Shown: positions 42,047 through 51,686, counted from the stretch's first letter. The stretch: 64,000 nucleotides of DNA from Erwinia aphidicola (GCF_014773485.1 NZ_JACXBP010000001.1:124001-188000); one strand, 5' to 3'. The notes: generated from the letters alone by a model not told the origin. Translations and numbers: made by a program.

Positions 42047-42253
42047 TCAATAACTGACATGGTGATTTTTATGGAAAGGCTCCTCGCGGCGTTCATCCGG
42101 CATCTCCGCCGTGTCTGCAATAGAAACATGGGTATTCAGCAGCTTGTGATGCATAACATCGGCACTGGCCGTTTTGAAATCCCCTCCCTGTGCGATGGCA
42201 GTAGCGGAAACCAGCAGGAAAAAACCGGCTACTAAAGGCGCGCTTATTTTCAT
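42047..42253 (-). CDS. Small secreted protein, family not recognised
   Basis: A 68-residue frame. Residues 1-22 (MKISAPLVAGFFLLVSATAIAQ) form a clear signal peptide with a cleavage site after AIA. The mature part of about 47 residues is polar and histidine-rich (five or six histidines), with the segments VMHHKLLN, MPDERREEPFHK and a C-terminal HHVSY. GGAG eight to nine bases before the ATG is a good ribosome site. It is not present at this place in E. coli and I recognise no family. A periplasmic stress or metal-related role is possible but unproven. The antisense frame at 42038-42235 is a shadow. Confidence 0.6.
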   Translation of the reverse strand: MKISAPLVAGFFLLVSATAIAQGGDFKTASADVMHHKLLNTHVSIADTAEMPDERREEPFHKNHHVSY

Positions 42254-42718
42254 CTGTTATTCTCCAAAATTTCTCGGAACTTATTCTGGCGCTACTTTGC
42301 CTGCTCTTTTGTCATGATTTGTCATAGTAGATTAAATCTTATCCTTGAGCTGTGTGGAATCTATTCTGCTGTCACGGGTGCAGGGCGGCGCAGGCGTGTT
42401 TCTACTGCAATACTCCACCACGGGAAACAGCAGGAAATAGTTATGCGAAAATTAAGAGGGTAATTTCTGCTGCCACGCCTTGAACCGGTTTTTTTCACCA
42501 TCGGCTAATCCCTAAAGCCGGGGGCGATTCTGAAAGCGCGTTGCCCAGCACGGCCATCCCTGGCCGCGTGCCGAGGCCCGCAGGGAGCGTCTTTTGCTGT
42601 TCCGGCGTGCTCAGGCCGAGCTCAGATCGGTTTGCGGACGTTTAGCGATGGAAGTCATTTGTGGGGATACCTCAGGGATTGCCTCCCCGCAGCAAATCGA
42701 CCTCTCCTGGTTTTTTTA
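42254..42718. other. Intergenic region with GC-rich structured block
   Basis: No full-length coding frame. 42254-42360 is AT-rich and likely holds the promoter of the small gene. 42530-42655 is clearly richer in G and C than its flanks, with a hairpin GCACGGCCA/TGGCCGCGTGC (42549-42573, two-base bulge). Reverse-strand translation gives short broken peptides, so it may be a decayed gene or a small repeat element; it was not recognised. 42661-42690 has a GGGGA/TCCCC hairpin. Confidence 0.45.
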
Positions 42719-42740
42719 TTTTTTCGTTACGTCTCGCAAA
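42719..42740 (+). promoter_or_regulatory. CRP-S-like site before sxy
   Basis: TTTTTTCGT-N6-TCGCAAA matches the Sxy-dependent CRP-S pattern TTTTTGCGA-N6-TCGCAAAAA in most positions. It lies about 130 bases before the sxy start. E. coli sxy is autoactivated through such a site with CRP. Confidence 0.6.
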
Positions 42741-42862
42741 TCCTTTAGGTAAAACGTGGGAACTGAATTTATTCATTGAACACCTAATTGAGATTGAATA
42801 CTTTCTAATGCGTTGATTTAAGGACGATAGTTAGAAAAATCTTAAATGTACAGGGAGAGATC

Positions 42863-43504
42863 ATGACTAGCTCAAAACGTAAAATTGAAGAGGCAAAACA
42901 GCGTCTGCAGCTGCTGGGGGAAGTTGAATCGCGCACTCAGTTTGGCGGATATTGCCTGACGGTGGAGAAAACCGTTTTTGCGGTCGTCGCTGACGGCGAG
43001 CTTTATCTGCGAGCCTGTGAGCAAGTGCGGCCCTATATTGTCGAACGCAAAATGGAGCCGCTAAACCTGAAAAAGCGCGGCGTGCCGGTGGCCCTTCACT
43101 ACTATCGCGTTGACAGTGATTTATGGTCAGACAGCGATCAGCTGGTGGCGCTTTCCCGCCTTTGCCTGCTGGGGGCCAGGACGCAGCAGTTAGAAAAACA
43201 GAAAAAGCGGCGGCTTAAGGACCTGCCCAATTTGGGGGTTCGAATGGAGATGCTGCTACACCAGGTGGGAATTAACAACATCGAGACGCTAAAACAGAAG
43301 GGCGCGAAGCGGAGCTGGCTGCTGCTACGCACCTGCAACAGCAACCTCGGTTTAACCGTGCTCTACGCGCTGCAGGGGGCGATTGTTGGTCGCCATTACG
43401 AAGCTCTGCCGCAGGAGATGAAAGAAGAGCTGCGCATGTGGTTCCATCGCAATGCGCAGCGGGAAGCGAAAAGAGCGCGCGAACGTAACCAGGGGTTACG
43501 CTAG
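42863..43504 (+). CDS. sxy: Competence regulator Sxy (TfoX)
   Basis: A 213-residue protein (E. coli 209). It has an N-terminal TfoX domain (FGGYCLTVEKTVFAVVADGELYLRA, about 27-110) and a C-terminal TfoX domain (RLKDLPNLGVRMEMLLHQVGI). Sxy works with CRP at CRP-S sites to switch on DNA uptake genes. GGGAGAG before the ATG is a good ribosome site. A CRP-S-like site lies upstream, which suggests autoregulation. The stop codon overlaps the yccS stop on the other strand. The arginine-rich tail (about 200-213) is specific to this protein. Confidence 0.92.
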   Translation: MTSSKRKIEEAKQRLQLLGEVESRTQFGGYCLTVEKTVFAVVADGELYLRACEQVRPYIVERKMEPLNLKKRGVPVALHYYRVDSDLWSDSDQLVALSRLCLLGARTQQLEKQKKRRLKDLPNLGVRMEMLLHQVGINNIETLKQKGAKRSWLLLRTCNSNLGLTVLYALQGAIVGRHYEALPQEMKEELRMWFHRNAQREAKRARERNQGLR

Positions 43505-45642
43505 CCGCGCTGCGCGATCTGTTTTTTCAGCCGGGCAATTTCTGGTAAAAGAGCCACCAGCAGGCCAACCTGCTGAAGAACCAGTGGCTCTTTCGTTGTC
43601 GTATCGGCTTCACTATGCTGAATGCGCTGCGCCAGACTATCCATCATCCGCTGAGCCTTATCCTCTTCCACAACCTCAATGTGCAGCACATCATCGACGT
43701 AACAGACGGCGTCATCCATCAGCTGCAGCATCTCGTCACTCTCCAGCTTTTCACGGTGCGCACCGAGCGCTGATATGTAGCTGAGGAAAGAGTGATTCAG
43801 GCAGAGCAGGCGAAAAGCCGCTTCACGCAGCGTGCGGTCGGCTTTGTTTTCTACCGAAAGATTAGACACCACTGAAGCCAGCTCCGCATCACCATTGTGA
43901 GCATCACGACGGGCAACGCGATACTCCAGCCGATTGTCCTTACCCTGATGGTACTGCACGAGAATCGCATCCAGATATCGGCAGTTGGCGTTCAGGGTGC
44001 GCTCTGCCACGGCAGGAAGCCGGCGGAAGCGCCAGTCAGGCCAGATAAATGCCACGGCCAGCCAGGCAATGCCACAGCCAATCAGGGTATCGACAATACG
44101 CGGGATCGCCACTTCAAACCCTTCACCCAGCAGATTGAAACAGAGCAGAACCAGCAGGGTGATAAACATCGTGGCGTGGGCGTACTGCACGTTGCGGAAG
44201 GCAAAGAACAGCACGCCGGTGACCACCATCAGAATCAGCTGCCCCTCAACTGACGGTACCAGCCACAGCAGCGGCAGCCCCAGAACAATGCCCGCAAGGG
44301 TGCCGATAATGCGCAGCGCGAGGCGGCGGCGGGTAGCGTTGTAATTGGGCTGGCAGACAAACAGGCTGGTCAGCAAAATCCAGTAGCCGTGTTGTAAACC
44401 GGTCAGCTGGATAAAGGCATACCCGGTACACAGCAGCAGGGAAAGGCGCACCGCGTGACGAAAAAGCGGAGACTCCGGGCTCATATGGCGGCTAAGCCGC
44501 AGGCGGATATCGCTCCAGCCGGTCAGCCCCTCACTGGAGAGCGTCTGGTCATGCTGTGGCCCGCTCTCTGCCAGCGCCTGTTCCGATTCAATGGTCGCCA
44601 GCTGCGCATCAATTGCCTTCAGGTTGTTCAGCAGATAGTGCATTGCTTTCACCTCTGCGCTGGCGGGCTGCTGTATCTCCAGGCGCTGCAGCGCGCTGTT
44701 GAGATTGGTAAACACTCGCTCGAAATGGGCAGCGTGCAGATACTTTTCCCGCAGCAGAATCGCACTGGAAAGTGTCTGACAGGCCTGCGCCTGCAGCGTC
44801 AGCAGGCGCTGGAAGCGAAACAGAATATCGCTGGAGCCCCAGGCTTTGCGCAGAGCGTGATACTGCACGTGTGACGAACTGGCCCGCTCGTGAATATCCT
44901 GAGCGACAAAATAGTAGTGCAGGGTGCGCCGGGTGCCGCGCTGGCCACGGTCGCCGCGCAGACGTGACTGTATAGAGGCTTTTGCCTGATTCAGCAGCGT
45001 CACCAGCTGGCTGTTGGCCATGGCAACGCCGACCAGCGTCTGGTGATCGTCGTCTTCAATATCCGGGTCGAACAGGTTCGCTTTGGCTTCAAGATAGCGC
45101 GCCAGCTGGGCATAGCAGCGCGATATACTCTCCTGCAGCGGGCGGATGGGGAACAGCAGATGCCCGGCCAGCGTCAGCAGGTTATACCAAACAGCCCCCA
45201 GCAGCAGCAGGGCAGGCTGCAGATACCACTGGGCAAACAGGTTGATCCCCAGCATGGTATAGATGGCGATCAGCAGTGCACCGAAGGCGATGGTGGCATA
45301 GCGTGGCCCCAGCGCGCCCAGCAGGATAAAGCCCCAGCTAGATACTGCCAGCCCGACGATAAACAGCCATGGATGAGGAAACAGCAGCTCAACGGAAACC
45401 GAGGCGATACAGAAACAGACCAGCGTGATCAGCAGGTTGCGCAGGCGTCCGCTCAGGCGATCGTCGAGGTCAGCGAGTGCGGCGGCGACCACGCCCAGCG
45501 TAAGCGGAATCGTCCAGGCGATCTGATGCAGCCACCAGGGAACGGCCGCCGTTCCCGCCAGTGCCAGCGTGATGCGGATATTGTAGAGCCAGCTGCTGTT
45601 AAAAGCCTGACGCCGCAGGCTGCTGAACAGGGATCTCTTCAT
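43501..45642 (-). CDS. yccS: FUSC-family inner-membrane protein YccS
   Basis: A 713-residue protein of the FUSC/aromatic acid exporter-like family (E. coli about 717). There are two membrane blocks of about six helices (about 20-170 and 395-530), each followed by a cytoplasmic helical region. Conserved stretches include LADLDDRLSGRLRN and CQPNYNATRRRL. Function is unknown; related proteins export aromatic acids. It sits eight bases after yccF on the same strand, suggesting a two-gene operon. It ends tail to tail with sxy. Confidence 0.93.
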   Translation of the reverse strand: MKRSLFSSLRRQAFNSSWLYNIRITLALAGTAAVPWWLHQIAWTIPLTLGVVAAALADLDDRLSGRLRNLLITLVCFCIASVSVELLFPHPWLFIVGLAVSSWGFILLGALGPRYATIAFGALLIAIYTMLGINLFAQWYLQPALLLLGAVWYNLLTLAGHLLFPIRPLQESISRCYAQLARYLEAKANLFDPDIEDDDHQTLVGVAMANSQLVTLLNQAKASIQSRLRGDRGQRGTRRTLHYYFVAQDIHERASSSHVQYHALRKAWGSSDILFRFQRLLTLQAQACQTLSSAILLREKYLHAAHFERVFTNLNSALQRLEIQQPASAEVKAMHYLLNNLKAIDAQLATIESEQALAESGPQHDQTLSSEGLTGWSDIRLRLSRHMSPESPLFRHAVRLSLLLCTGYAFIQLTGLQHGYWILLTSLFVCQPNYNATRRRLALRIIGTLAGIVLGLPLLWLVPSVEGQLILMVVTGVLFFAFRNVQYAHATMFITLLVLLCFNLLGEGFEVAIPRIVDTLIGCGIAWLAVAFIWPDWRFRRLPAVAERTLNANCRYLDAILVQYHQGKDNRLEYRVARRDAHNGDAELASVVSNLSVENKADRTLREAAFRLLCLNHSFLSYISALGAHREKLESDEMLQLMDDAVCYVDDVLHIEVVEEDKAQRMMDSLAQRIQHSEADTTTKEPLVLQQVGLLVALLPEIARLKKQIAQRG

Positions 45643-45650
45643 CGAAACGG

Positions 45651-46097
45651 TTATTTAAAGCGTGCGCGCGCATTGGCTTCACGCGCGGCCTGAGCGACTT
45701 CCACTGAGACCACCCGGCGCCCGACCGGCCACAGGGCAATGGCGGCAATTTTGAAGTTAGCAATACCGACCGGAATGCCGATCAGCGTAATGCACTGGGC
45801 AATACCGATGCAGATATGTGAGATACACAGCCACCAGCCGAAAAAGACCAACCAGACCACGTTCAGCAGCGTTCCACCGGTATTCAGCAGCGCATTCTTA
45901 CCGCCCGGGTTTAACTCATCAACGTGCATCGCCTCGTTGCCAAAAGGCACCAGCGACAGTTTGGTGATCTCCCAACATGAGCGGGTCAACGGCAGCGTGA
46001 AGATGAAAATAATGCTGACCAGCGTCGCGACCAGCCAGGCGAGGGTAGTAAAGAAACCTCCCAGCACAAAATTCAGGATATTTAATACGGTGCGCAT
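45651..46097 (-). CDS. yccF: Inner-membrane protein YccF
   Basis: The 148 residues equal E. coli YccF and start MRTVLNILNFVLGG. Two YccF domains form about three to four hydrophobic segments; FTLPLTRSCWEITKLSLVPFG and GIPVGIANFKIAAIALWPVGR are conserved. Function is not established. The frame is open nine codons upstream (46124), but the family start is at 46097. It is followed by yccS and divergent from helD. Confidence 0.93.
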   Translation of the reverse strand: MRTVLNILNFVLGGFFTTLAWLVATLVSIIFIFTLPLTRSCWEITKLSLVPFGNEAMHVDELNPGGKNALLNTGGTLLNVVWLVFFGWWLCISHICIGIAQCITLIGIPVGIANFKIAAIALWPVGRRVVSVEVAQAAREANARARFK

Positions 46098-46232
46098 AAA
46101 CGGGTTTCCCTCTTGCGATAGCAATCATCAACGGACAATTCCTTGATTGTAACGCGTTTTAGCGCTGGAGCGGTACAGCACGGACAGTTAAACTGTCAGA
46201 TGTAGAAAATAACCGCAGCCAGGGTCACCGGA

Positions 46233-48287
46233 ATGGAATTGAAAGCAACATCGCTGGGCAAACATCTGGCACAACATCCTTATAATCGCGTGCGGCTGCT
46301 GAGCGCAGGCGTTGAGGTCAGCGGTGAAAAGCATGAATACCTGATCCCGTTTAACCAGCTACTGTCGATCAAATGCAAACGCGGCCTGGTATGGGGCGAG
46401 CTGGAATTCACGCTGCCGGATAACAAAGTGGTGCGCCTGCACGGCACGGAATGGAGTGAAACCCAGCGCTTTTATCACTATCTCAATCTGGCCTGGCAGC
46501 AGTGGAGCAGCGAGATGAGCGAGGTCTGCGCCGAGGTGCTTAGCGCGCAGGAACAGCAGATCCGTCAGGCAGAACAGCAGGATAAATGGCTGAAGCGCAG
46601 CGATATCGCCGCGTGGCAGCAGGCGATTCACAAAGCTTTTGCGGCGGTGCCTCTGCCCGTTGAGCGGCTTGACGAGTTTGATAACTGCCGGGCAGCGTAT
46701 CGCTACTGTCGCCAGTGGCTGAGCGATAACGATGGGCAGCGCGTGCAGCGTAATAATCAGTGGACCGAGCGTATGCTGGTGCAGCATGCTGATTTTTTCA
46801 ACCAGGTGGAAACCTCTCCGCTCAACCCTTCGCAGGCCCGCTCCGTGGTTAATGGCGAAGATGCAGTGCTGGTACTGGCGGGGGCCGGCAGCGGTAAAAC
46901 CTCCGTGCTGGTGGCTCGGGCCGGCTGGCTGATGATGCGTAAGCAGGCCAGCGCGGGTCAAATCCTGCTGCTGGCGTTTGGCCGCAAGGCCGCCGAGGAG
47001 ATGAACGACCGCATTCGCGCCCGTCTGCACAGCGAAGAGATTCAGGCGCGCACCTTCCACTCGCTGGCGCTGAATATTATCCAGCAGGGCAGCAACAAAG
47101 CGCCGACCATCAGCAAACTGGAAACCGATAATGCCACGCGGCAGTCGCTGTTAATTGACATCTGGCGTCAGCAGTGCAGCGAAAAAAAAGCCTATGCCAA
47201 CGGCTGGCGGCAGTGGCTGACCGAAGAGCTGGAGTGGGAGCTGGAAGAGGGCAGTTTTTGGCAGGATGACCGCCTGGCGAAACGGCTGGCAAGCCGCCTT
47301 GAACGCTGGCTGGGGCTGATGCGCATGCACGGCGGGGCGCAGGCGGCGATGATCGACAGTGCCCCGGAAGAGGTGCGGGAACTGTTCAGCAAGCGGGTGA
47401 AATTAATGGCGCCGCTGATGAAGGCGTGGAAAAGCGCGTTAAAAGAGGAAGGGGCGGTCGATTTCGCCGGGCTGATCCATCAGGCGGTCAATATTCTCGA
47501 TAAAGGGCGTTTTATCAGCCCGTGGAAGCATATTCTGGTCGACGAATTCCAGGATATCTCCCCCCAGCGAGCGGCACTGCTGGCAGCCCTGCGCCGGCAG
47601 AATAAGCAGACCACGCTATTTGCCGTCGGGGATGACTGGCAGGCAATTTATCGTTTCAGCGGGGCGGAGATGACCCTGACCACCGCCTTCCACCACCACT
47701 TCGGCGAAGGTGACCGCTGCGTGCTGGATACCACCTACCGCTTTAATGAGCGCATCGGTGAAATCGCCAATGGCTTTATCCAGAGCAACCCGCATCAGCT
47801 GAAGAAACCGCTCAACAGCCTGAGCAAAGGCAATAAAAAAGCCGTCTCGCTGCTGCCGCAAACGCAGCTGGAAGCGCTGCTGAACAAAATGAGCGGCTAT
47901 GCCAAAGCGGATGAGCGCATTCTGGTGCTGGCGCGTTATCACTATTTGCGCCCGGAAGAGCTGGAAAAAGCGCGCACCCGCTGGCCGAAACTCAACATCG
48001 ATTTTATGACTATTCACGCCAGCAAAGGTCAGCAGGCAGATTATGTCATTCTGCTGGGGCTGGAAGAAGGTAAAGAGGGCTTCCCGGCCGCGGCCAGAGA
48101 ATCAGTCATGGAAGACGCGCTTCTGCCCGCTGAGGAAGACTTTCCCGATGCGGAGGAGCGCAGGCTGGCCTATGTGGCGATGACGCGGGCGAAACAGCAG
48201 GTCTGGCTGCTGTACGATCGGGAAAATCCGTCGGTGTTTGTGGCTGAGCTGAGCCGTCAGGGCGTGCCGTTACTGCGCAAGCCCTGA
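46233..48287 (+). CDS. helD: DNA helicase IV
   Basis: The 684 residues equal E. coli HelD. It is a superfamily 1 helicase of the UvrD/Rep type: Walker A AGAGSGKT at 216-223, motif II in VDEFQDISPQR, motif III in AVGDDWQAIYRFSGAE, and later motifs in TIHASKGQQADYV and YVAMTRAKQQ. The N-terminal 200 residues are a HelD-specific region. It unwinds DNA 3' to 5' and acts in recombination. It is not the RNA-polymerase-bound HelD of Gram-positives. The 3' end shares a hairpin with mgsA. Confidence 0.95.
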   Translation: MELKATSLGKHLAQHPYNRVRLLSAGVEVSGEKHEYLIPFNQLLSIKCKRGLVWGELEFTLPDNKVVRLHGTEWSETQRFYHYLNLAWQQWSSEMSEVCAEVLSAQEQQIRQAEQQDKWLKRSDIAAWQQAIHKAFAAVPLPVERLDEFDNCRAAYRYCRQWLSDNDGQRVQRNNQWTERMLVQHADFFNQVETSPLNPSQARSVVNGEDAVLVLAGAGSGKTSVLVARAGWLMMRKQASAGQILLLAFGRKAAEEMNDRIRARLHSEEIQARTFHSLALNIIQQGSNKAPTISKLETDNATRQSLLIDIWRQQCSEKKAYANGWRQWLTEELEWELEEGSFWQDDRLAKRLASRLERWLGLMRMHGGAQAAMIDSAPEEVRELFSKRVKLMAPLMKAWKSALKEEGAVDFAGLIHQAVNILDKGRFISPWKHILVDEFQDISPQRAALLAALRRQNKQTTLFAVGDDWQAIYRFSGAEMTLTTAFHHHFGEGDRCVLDTTYRFNERIGEIANGFIQSNPHQLKKPLNSLSKGNKKAVSLLPQTQLEALLNKMSGYAKADERILVLARYHYLRPEELEKARTRWPKLNIDFMTIHASKGQQADYVILLGLEEGKEGFPAAARESVMEDALLPAEEDFPDAEERRLAYVAMTRAKQQVWLLYDRENPSVFVAELSRQGVPLLRKP

Positions 48288-48289
48288 CC

Positions 48290-48312
48290 AAATAGCCGCG
48301 CCGGAGCTATTT
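48290..48312. terminator. Hairpin between helD and mgsA ends
   Basis: AAATAGC and GCTATTT with a nine-base GC-rich loop lie between convergent helD and mgsA and include the mgsA stop. A weak bidirectional terminator is likely. Confidence 0.5.
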
Positions 48313-48765
48313 CAGGCGCTGCTGCAGATAACGTTCGTAATCCGGGATCAGGATCTCCACCGGCTGGGCGAAAAGCGGCGAGTGGATAATAAAATCAGCA
48401 GTAGCACGGTTAGTGGCGACCGGGATATTCCACACGGTTGCCAGGCGCAGCAGCGCTTTCACATCAGGATCGTGCGGCACCGCATTGAGCGGGTCCCAGA
48501 AGAAGATCAATACATCAATCTTCCCTTCAGAAATCAGCGCCCCGACCTGCTGGTCGCCGCCCATCGGGCCGCTCAGCATCGCCGTGACCGGCAGGCCGGT
48601 CGCGCGCTGCACCAGATTGCCGGTCGTTCCGGTGGCATACAGCGTGTGGTGCTGCAGCTGCTCTTTATGGGTATCCACCCACTGCATCAGGGCATTTTTA
48701 CAGTGGTCATGAGCCACCAGCGCAATATGTTTTTGCGGCTGGAGAGTACGGGTTGTCTGATCCAT
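48307..48765 (-). CDS. mgsA: Methylglyoxal synthase
   Basis: The 152 residues equal E. coli MgsA. It converts dihydroxyacetone phosphate to methylglyoxal, a bypass that relieves sugar-phosphate stress. The catalytic D71 is in [12 protein letters not shown], and phosphate-binding ATGTTGN is near 44-50. It is a cytosolic homohexamer. It is convergent with helD and 77 bases downstream of yccT on the same strand. Confidence 0.96.
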   Translation of the reverse strand: MDQTTRTLQPQKHIALVAHDHCKNALMQWVDTHKEQLQHHTLYATGTTGNLVQRATGLPVTAMLSGPMGGDQQVGALISEGKIDVLIFFWDPLNAVPHDPDVKALLRLATVWNIPVATNRATADFIIHSPLFAQPVEILIPDYERYLQQRLK

Positions 48766-48842
48766 TCAGGTATCCTGGTCGGGTGGGACGGGCAAAATCG
48801 GGTCAACAGAGGGCTGAGTGTAGCGCTGAGATTAATCTGCGA

Positions 48843-49484
48843 TCAACTGGTATGCAGGGCTTTCATCAGCAGCACAAAGCGCTGGCGGGTGGCGGAGTCA
48901 ACCTGGTGATACCACAGGCGTAGCATGCGCTCGGCCGGATGATGGCTGAAGGCGATATCCGGCATTTGCCCGGATGCCATGGCAGTCCGGCGCAGCGGCT
49001 GGGCAAAGCGCGGAACCGAGGCAATTTTGTCATCGAGGTTATACAGCACCATCGCCTGTTCTAAATCACCCTGCGCCTCACTCTGCAGGCGATCGCGCTT
49101 GCTCGCGACCTCGGCGCCATGCTCATCGAGCAGGACAAAGCGCGGGCTTTTATCAAAGTGCCTGCCGTCGCGCAGCGTCTGCAGGGCGGGAAGGGTGATA
49201 GTGACCGACTGCGCCTGAGTGGTGAAAGTGACGATTTGAGGAGCAGAAACCCAGTGGGTTGCCATAGGCGTTTGATTTTCCAGCGTGCGCTCAATGCGGA
49301 ACAGCAACTGATGTTCCCCGCGCTCCAGTTCCAGGCCATCCGCGCCCTTCAGCAGCGAGCCGGAAATCTTATGTCCATCCAGTACCAGCAGATCAATATC
49401 CGGCGATAACTTCAGCGTGGTCGCCTGCACATGGGCAGCGAACAGCACTGTTATCAGTCCGATGATGACCCCGCGTAGCTTCAT
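48843..49484 (-). CDS. yccT: Periplasmic DUF2057 protein YccT (CsgI-like)
   Basis: A 213-residue protein (E. coli 220) with the signal peptide MKLRGVIIGLITVLFAAHVQA and the UPF0319/DUF2057 fold, which includes the LSPDIDLLVLDGHKI and GEHQLLFRIE segments. E. coli YccT (CsgI) has been reported to inhibit curli assembly; no curli genes are in this window. It is followed by mgsA and divergent from yccU. Confidence 0.9.
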   Translation of the reverse strand: MKLRGVIIGLITVLFAAHVQATTLKLSPDIDLLVLDGHKISGSLLKGADGLELERGEHQLLFRIERTLENQTPMATHWVSAPQIVTFTTQAQSVTITLPALQTLRDGRHFDKSPRFVLLDEHGAEVASKRDRLQSEAQGDLEQAMVLYNLDDKIASVPRFAQPLRRTAMASGQMPDIAFSHHPAERMLRLWYHQVDSATRQRFVLLMKALHTS

Positions 49485-49672
49485 TGTTTCTCCGGCATGG
49501 TGAGTGATGGCTGGTCGTTGAATGTATCAAAGTCTTTCAGTATGACAGTATAGTAACATTTTAACATACTTATTCGTGCTATAAATCATGAAACGCAGCA
49601 GACGCTATTTTCCATGCGCTGACCAGGCCACAATTAGCGGCAGGCAGGTTAACCAGGTTAAGGGAGGCAACA

Positions 49673-50092
49673 ATGAGTGATGAGACGATTGCACAAGTGC
49701 TGAAAACCACCAAAACTATTGCGCTGGTCGGGGCCAGTGACGATCCCTCGCGCCCCAGCTATGGCGTGATGGGCTATTTACTGGCTCAAGGTTATCAGGT
49801 TACGCCGGTCAGCCCGAAGCTGGCAGGGCAGACGCTGCAGGGGCAAAAGGTGTATGCCACGCTGGCAGATATTCCGCATCCGGTGGATATGGTCGATGTG
49901 TTTCGCAATGCACAGGCAGCATGGGGCGTGGCGCAGGAGGCGATAGCCATCGGTGCGAAGTCACTGTGGTTGCAGATTGGCGTTATCAACGAGCAGGCGG
50001 CCGTGCTGGCGAAAGAGGCGGGTTTGCAGGTGGTAATGGATCGCTGCCCGAAAATAGAGATCCCGCGCCTCGGCCTGACGAAGCAGGCATAA
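49673..50092 (+). CDS. yccU: CoA-binding domain protein YccU
   Basis: A 139-residue Rossmann-type CoA-binding protein (E. coli 137). The glycine-rich start [20 protein letters not shown] and the later [13 protein letters not shown] are typical. The biological role is unknown; the fold is that of the succinyl-CoA synthetase alpha-subunit N-domain. GGGAGG before the ATG is a strong ribosome site. It is monocistronic, ending at a palindromic terminator shared with hspQ. Confidence 0.92.
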   Translation: MSDETIAQVLKTTKTIALVGASDDPSRPSYGVMGYLLAQGYQVTPVSPKLAGQTLQGQKVYATLADIPHPVDMVDVFRNAQAAWGVAQEAIAIGAKSLWLQIGVINEQAAVLAKEAGLQVVMDRCPKIEIPRLGLTKQA

Positions 50093-50116
50093 AAAACCCC
50101 GCAGCTGCGGGGTTTT
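50093..50116. terminator. Bidirectional yccU/hspQ terminator
   Basis: A perfect 24-base palindrome, AAAACCCCGCAG and its complement, with terminal A and T runs lies between the converging genes. Confidence 0.88.
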
Positions 50117-50117
50117 A

Positions 50118-50435
50118 TCAGTTTCTCAGGCGGGGAGCGGTCAACTGCTGGCGGATGGATGCCGCAAGCTCGTCCAGCGAGGAGTTATCCGGGTGTTCGC
50201 CGGGCAGTTTCCACGACAGCTGCGCTTCAGCCAGATAGGTTTGCACCGTCTGGCCATCATCATCTTCCATCACCACGTGATACCAGGGGGCTGAACGCAT
50301 AGCATCGCTATCCACGACGTCATCAATGGCGGGTTCTTCCAGTGAATATTCCGGGTCGACATCCACCACTACACCGAGAAAACCGAGCAGCTGATGGCGT
50401 ACCTGTTGTCCGATACCAAATTTGCTGGCAATCAT
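50118..50435 (-). CDS. hspQ: Heat-shock protein HspQ
   Basis: The 105 residues equal E. coli HspQ and start [19 protein letters not shown]. It is a small beta-rich hemimethylated-DNA-binding-type domain protein that acts as an allosteric activator and adaptor of Lon protease. Conserved [11 protein letters not shown] and [14 protein letters not shown] are seen. AGGAGGT lies seven bases before the ATG. It sits 60 bases after rlmI on the same strand. No heat-shock promoter could be assigned with certainty. Confidence 0.94.
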   Translation of the reverse strand: MIASKFGIGQQVRHQLLGFLGVVVDVDPEYSLEEPAIDDVVDSDAMRSAPWYHVVMEDDDGQTVQTYLAEAQLSWKLPGEHPDNSSLDELAASIRQQLTAPRLRN

Positions 50436-50495
50436 TATTACCTCCTGAGAAATATTGCTCTTACCTGAAATGGGGGCGCGAGCAACGTTTTCAAG

Positions 50496-51686
50496 TCACA
50501 ATACGCGGCAGGCAAAACCTTTCAAATACATCCCTTCAGGATAGCTGGTAATCACCGGGTGATCGGCGGCCTGGCGGAATTGCTCAATAAACTGCACGTC
50601 ACGCCCCGCATCCACGGCAGCATCCGCGATAAGCTTCTGGAACAGATCGGTGGACATCAGGCCGGAGCAGGAGAAGGTCATCAGCATCCCGTTAGGGTTA
50701 AGCAGCTGCATGGCCAGCATATTGATATCTTTGTAGCCACGGCACGCGCCCATCAGCTGATTTTTATTCTCAACGAATTTTGGCGGGTCCATGATGATCA
50801 GATCAAACTTCTCGCCTTCATCACGGTAGCGACGCAGCAGCTTGAACACGTCATCGCGCAGGAACTGGGCCTTAGAGAGGTCCAGGCCGTTCAGCTCAAC
50901 GTTCTGACGCGCCACGTCCAGCGCCGCCTGCGACGTATCTACGCTGATCACTTCAGCGCAGTTACCCATCAGTGCGGACACGGCAAAGCCCCCGGTATAT
51001 GAGAAGCAGTTCAGCACGCGGCGGCCTTCGGCATAGCGGCGCGTGGCCAGGCGGCTGTCGCGCTGGTCAAGGTAGTAACCGGTTTTGTGCCCGGTCTGGA
51101 TATCGACCAGCAGCTTCATGCCGTGTTCAGTAATCGGCAGCAGTTCCGGTGGCATCTCCCCCAGCACTAAGCCCTGGGTCAGCTCCAGACCCTCTTTCTT
51201 GCGCACGCTGACGTCGGAGCGGTCATAAATGGCGCAGCCCGGATAGCAGGTCTGCAGCGCAGCGATCAGCGCGGCACGCTGATACTCTGCACCGGCGGAC
51301 AGTAGCTGCAGCACGAGGAAGTTGCCGAAGCGGTCGATGGTCACCCCTGGCAGTCCATCAGACTCACCGGCGATAATACGGTAGCTGTCGAGATTATCAC
51401 GCTGTGCCAGCCAGTCGCGCAGCTGCTGAGCGGCTTTCAGGCGGCGCACGAAGAAGTCGATATCAATCGATTCATCCGGCTGCCAGCTCCAGACGCGGGC
51501 GCGGATCTGTGATTCAGGCGACCAGGCGGCGCGCGCCAGCCATTTACCGCTGCTGTCGCAGACATCAATCGTTTCACCGGAGGAGGCTTTGCCCTCCATC
51601 CGGGCAACCGCGCCAGAGAAAACCCATGGATGGCGGCGAAGTAAGGACTTTTCACGTCCCTTGGCAAGAATTAATCGTACGGTCAT
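50496..51686 (-). CDS. rlmI: 23S rRNA m5C1962 methyltransferase RlmI
   Basis: The 396 residues equal E. coli RlmI. The N-terminal PUA domain (about 1-75, starting [25 protein letters not shown]) is followed by a beta-hairpin domain and a Rossmann SAM methyltransferase domain ([28 protein letters not shown]). It methylates C1962 of 23S rRNA. It is divergent from yccX across an 88-base gap and followed by hspQ. Confidence 0.95.
   Translation of the reverse strand: MTVRLILAKGREKSLLRRHPWVFSGAVARMEGKASSGETIDVCDSSGKWLARAAWSPESQIRARVWSWQPDESIDIDFFVRRLKAAQQLRDWLAQRDNLDSYRIIAGESDGLPGVTIDRFGNFLVLQLLSAGAEYQRAALIAALQTCYPGCAIYDRSDVSVRKKEGLELTQGLVLGEMPPELLPITEHGMKLLVDIQTGHKTGYYLDQRDSRLATRRYAEGRRVLNCFSYTGGFAVSALMGNCAEVISVDTSQAALDVARQNVELNGLDLSKAQFLRDDVFKLLRRYRDEGEKFDLIIMDPPKFVENKNQLMGACRGYKDINMLAMQLLNPNGMLMTFSCSGLMSTDLFQKLIADAAVDAGRDVQFIEQFRQAADHPVITSYPEGMYLKGFACRVL

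Noticed and set aside
42038..42235. Forward frame of 65 codons with several ATG
   Set aside because: It is antisense to the small secreted-protein gene, which has a signal peptide and ribosome site; this frame has neither.
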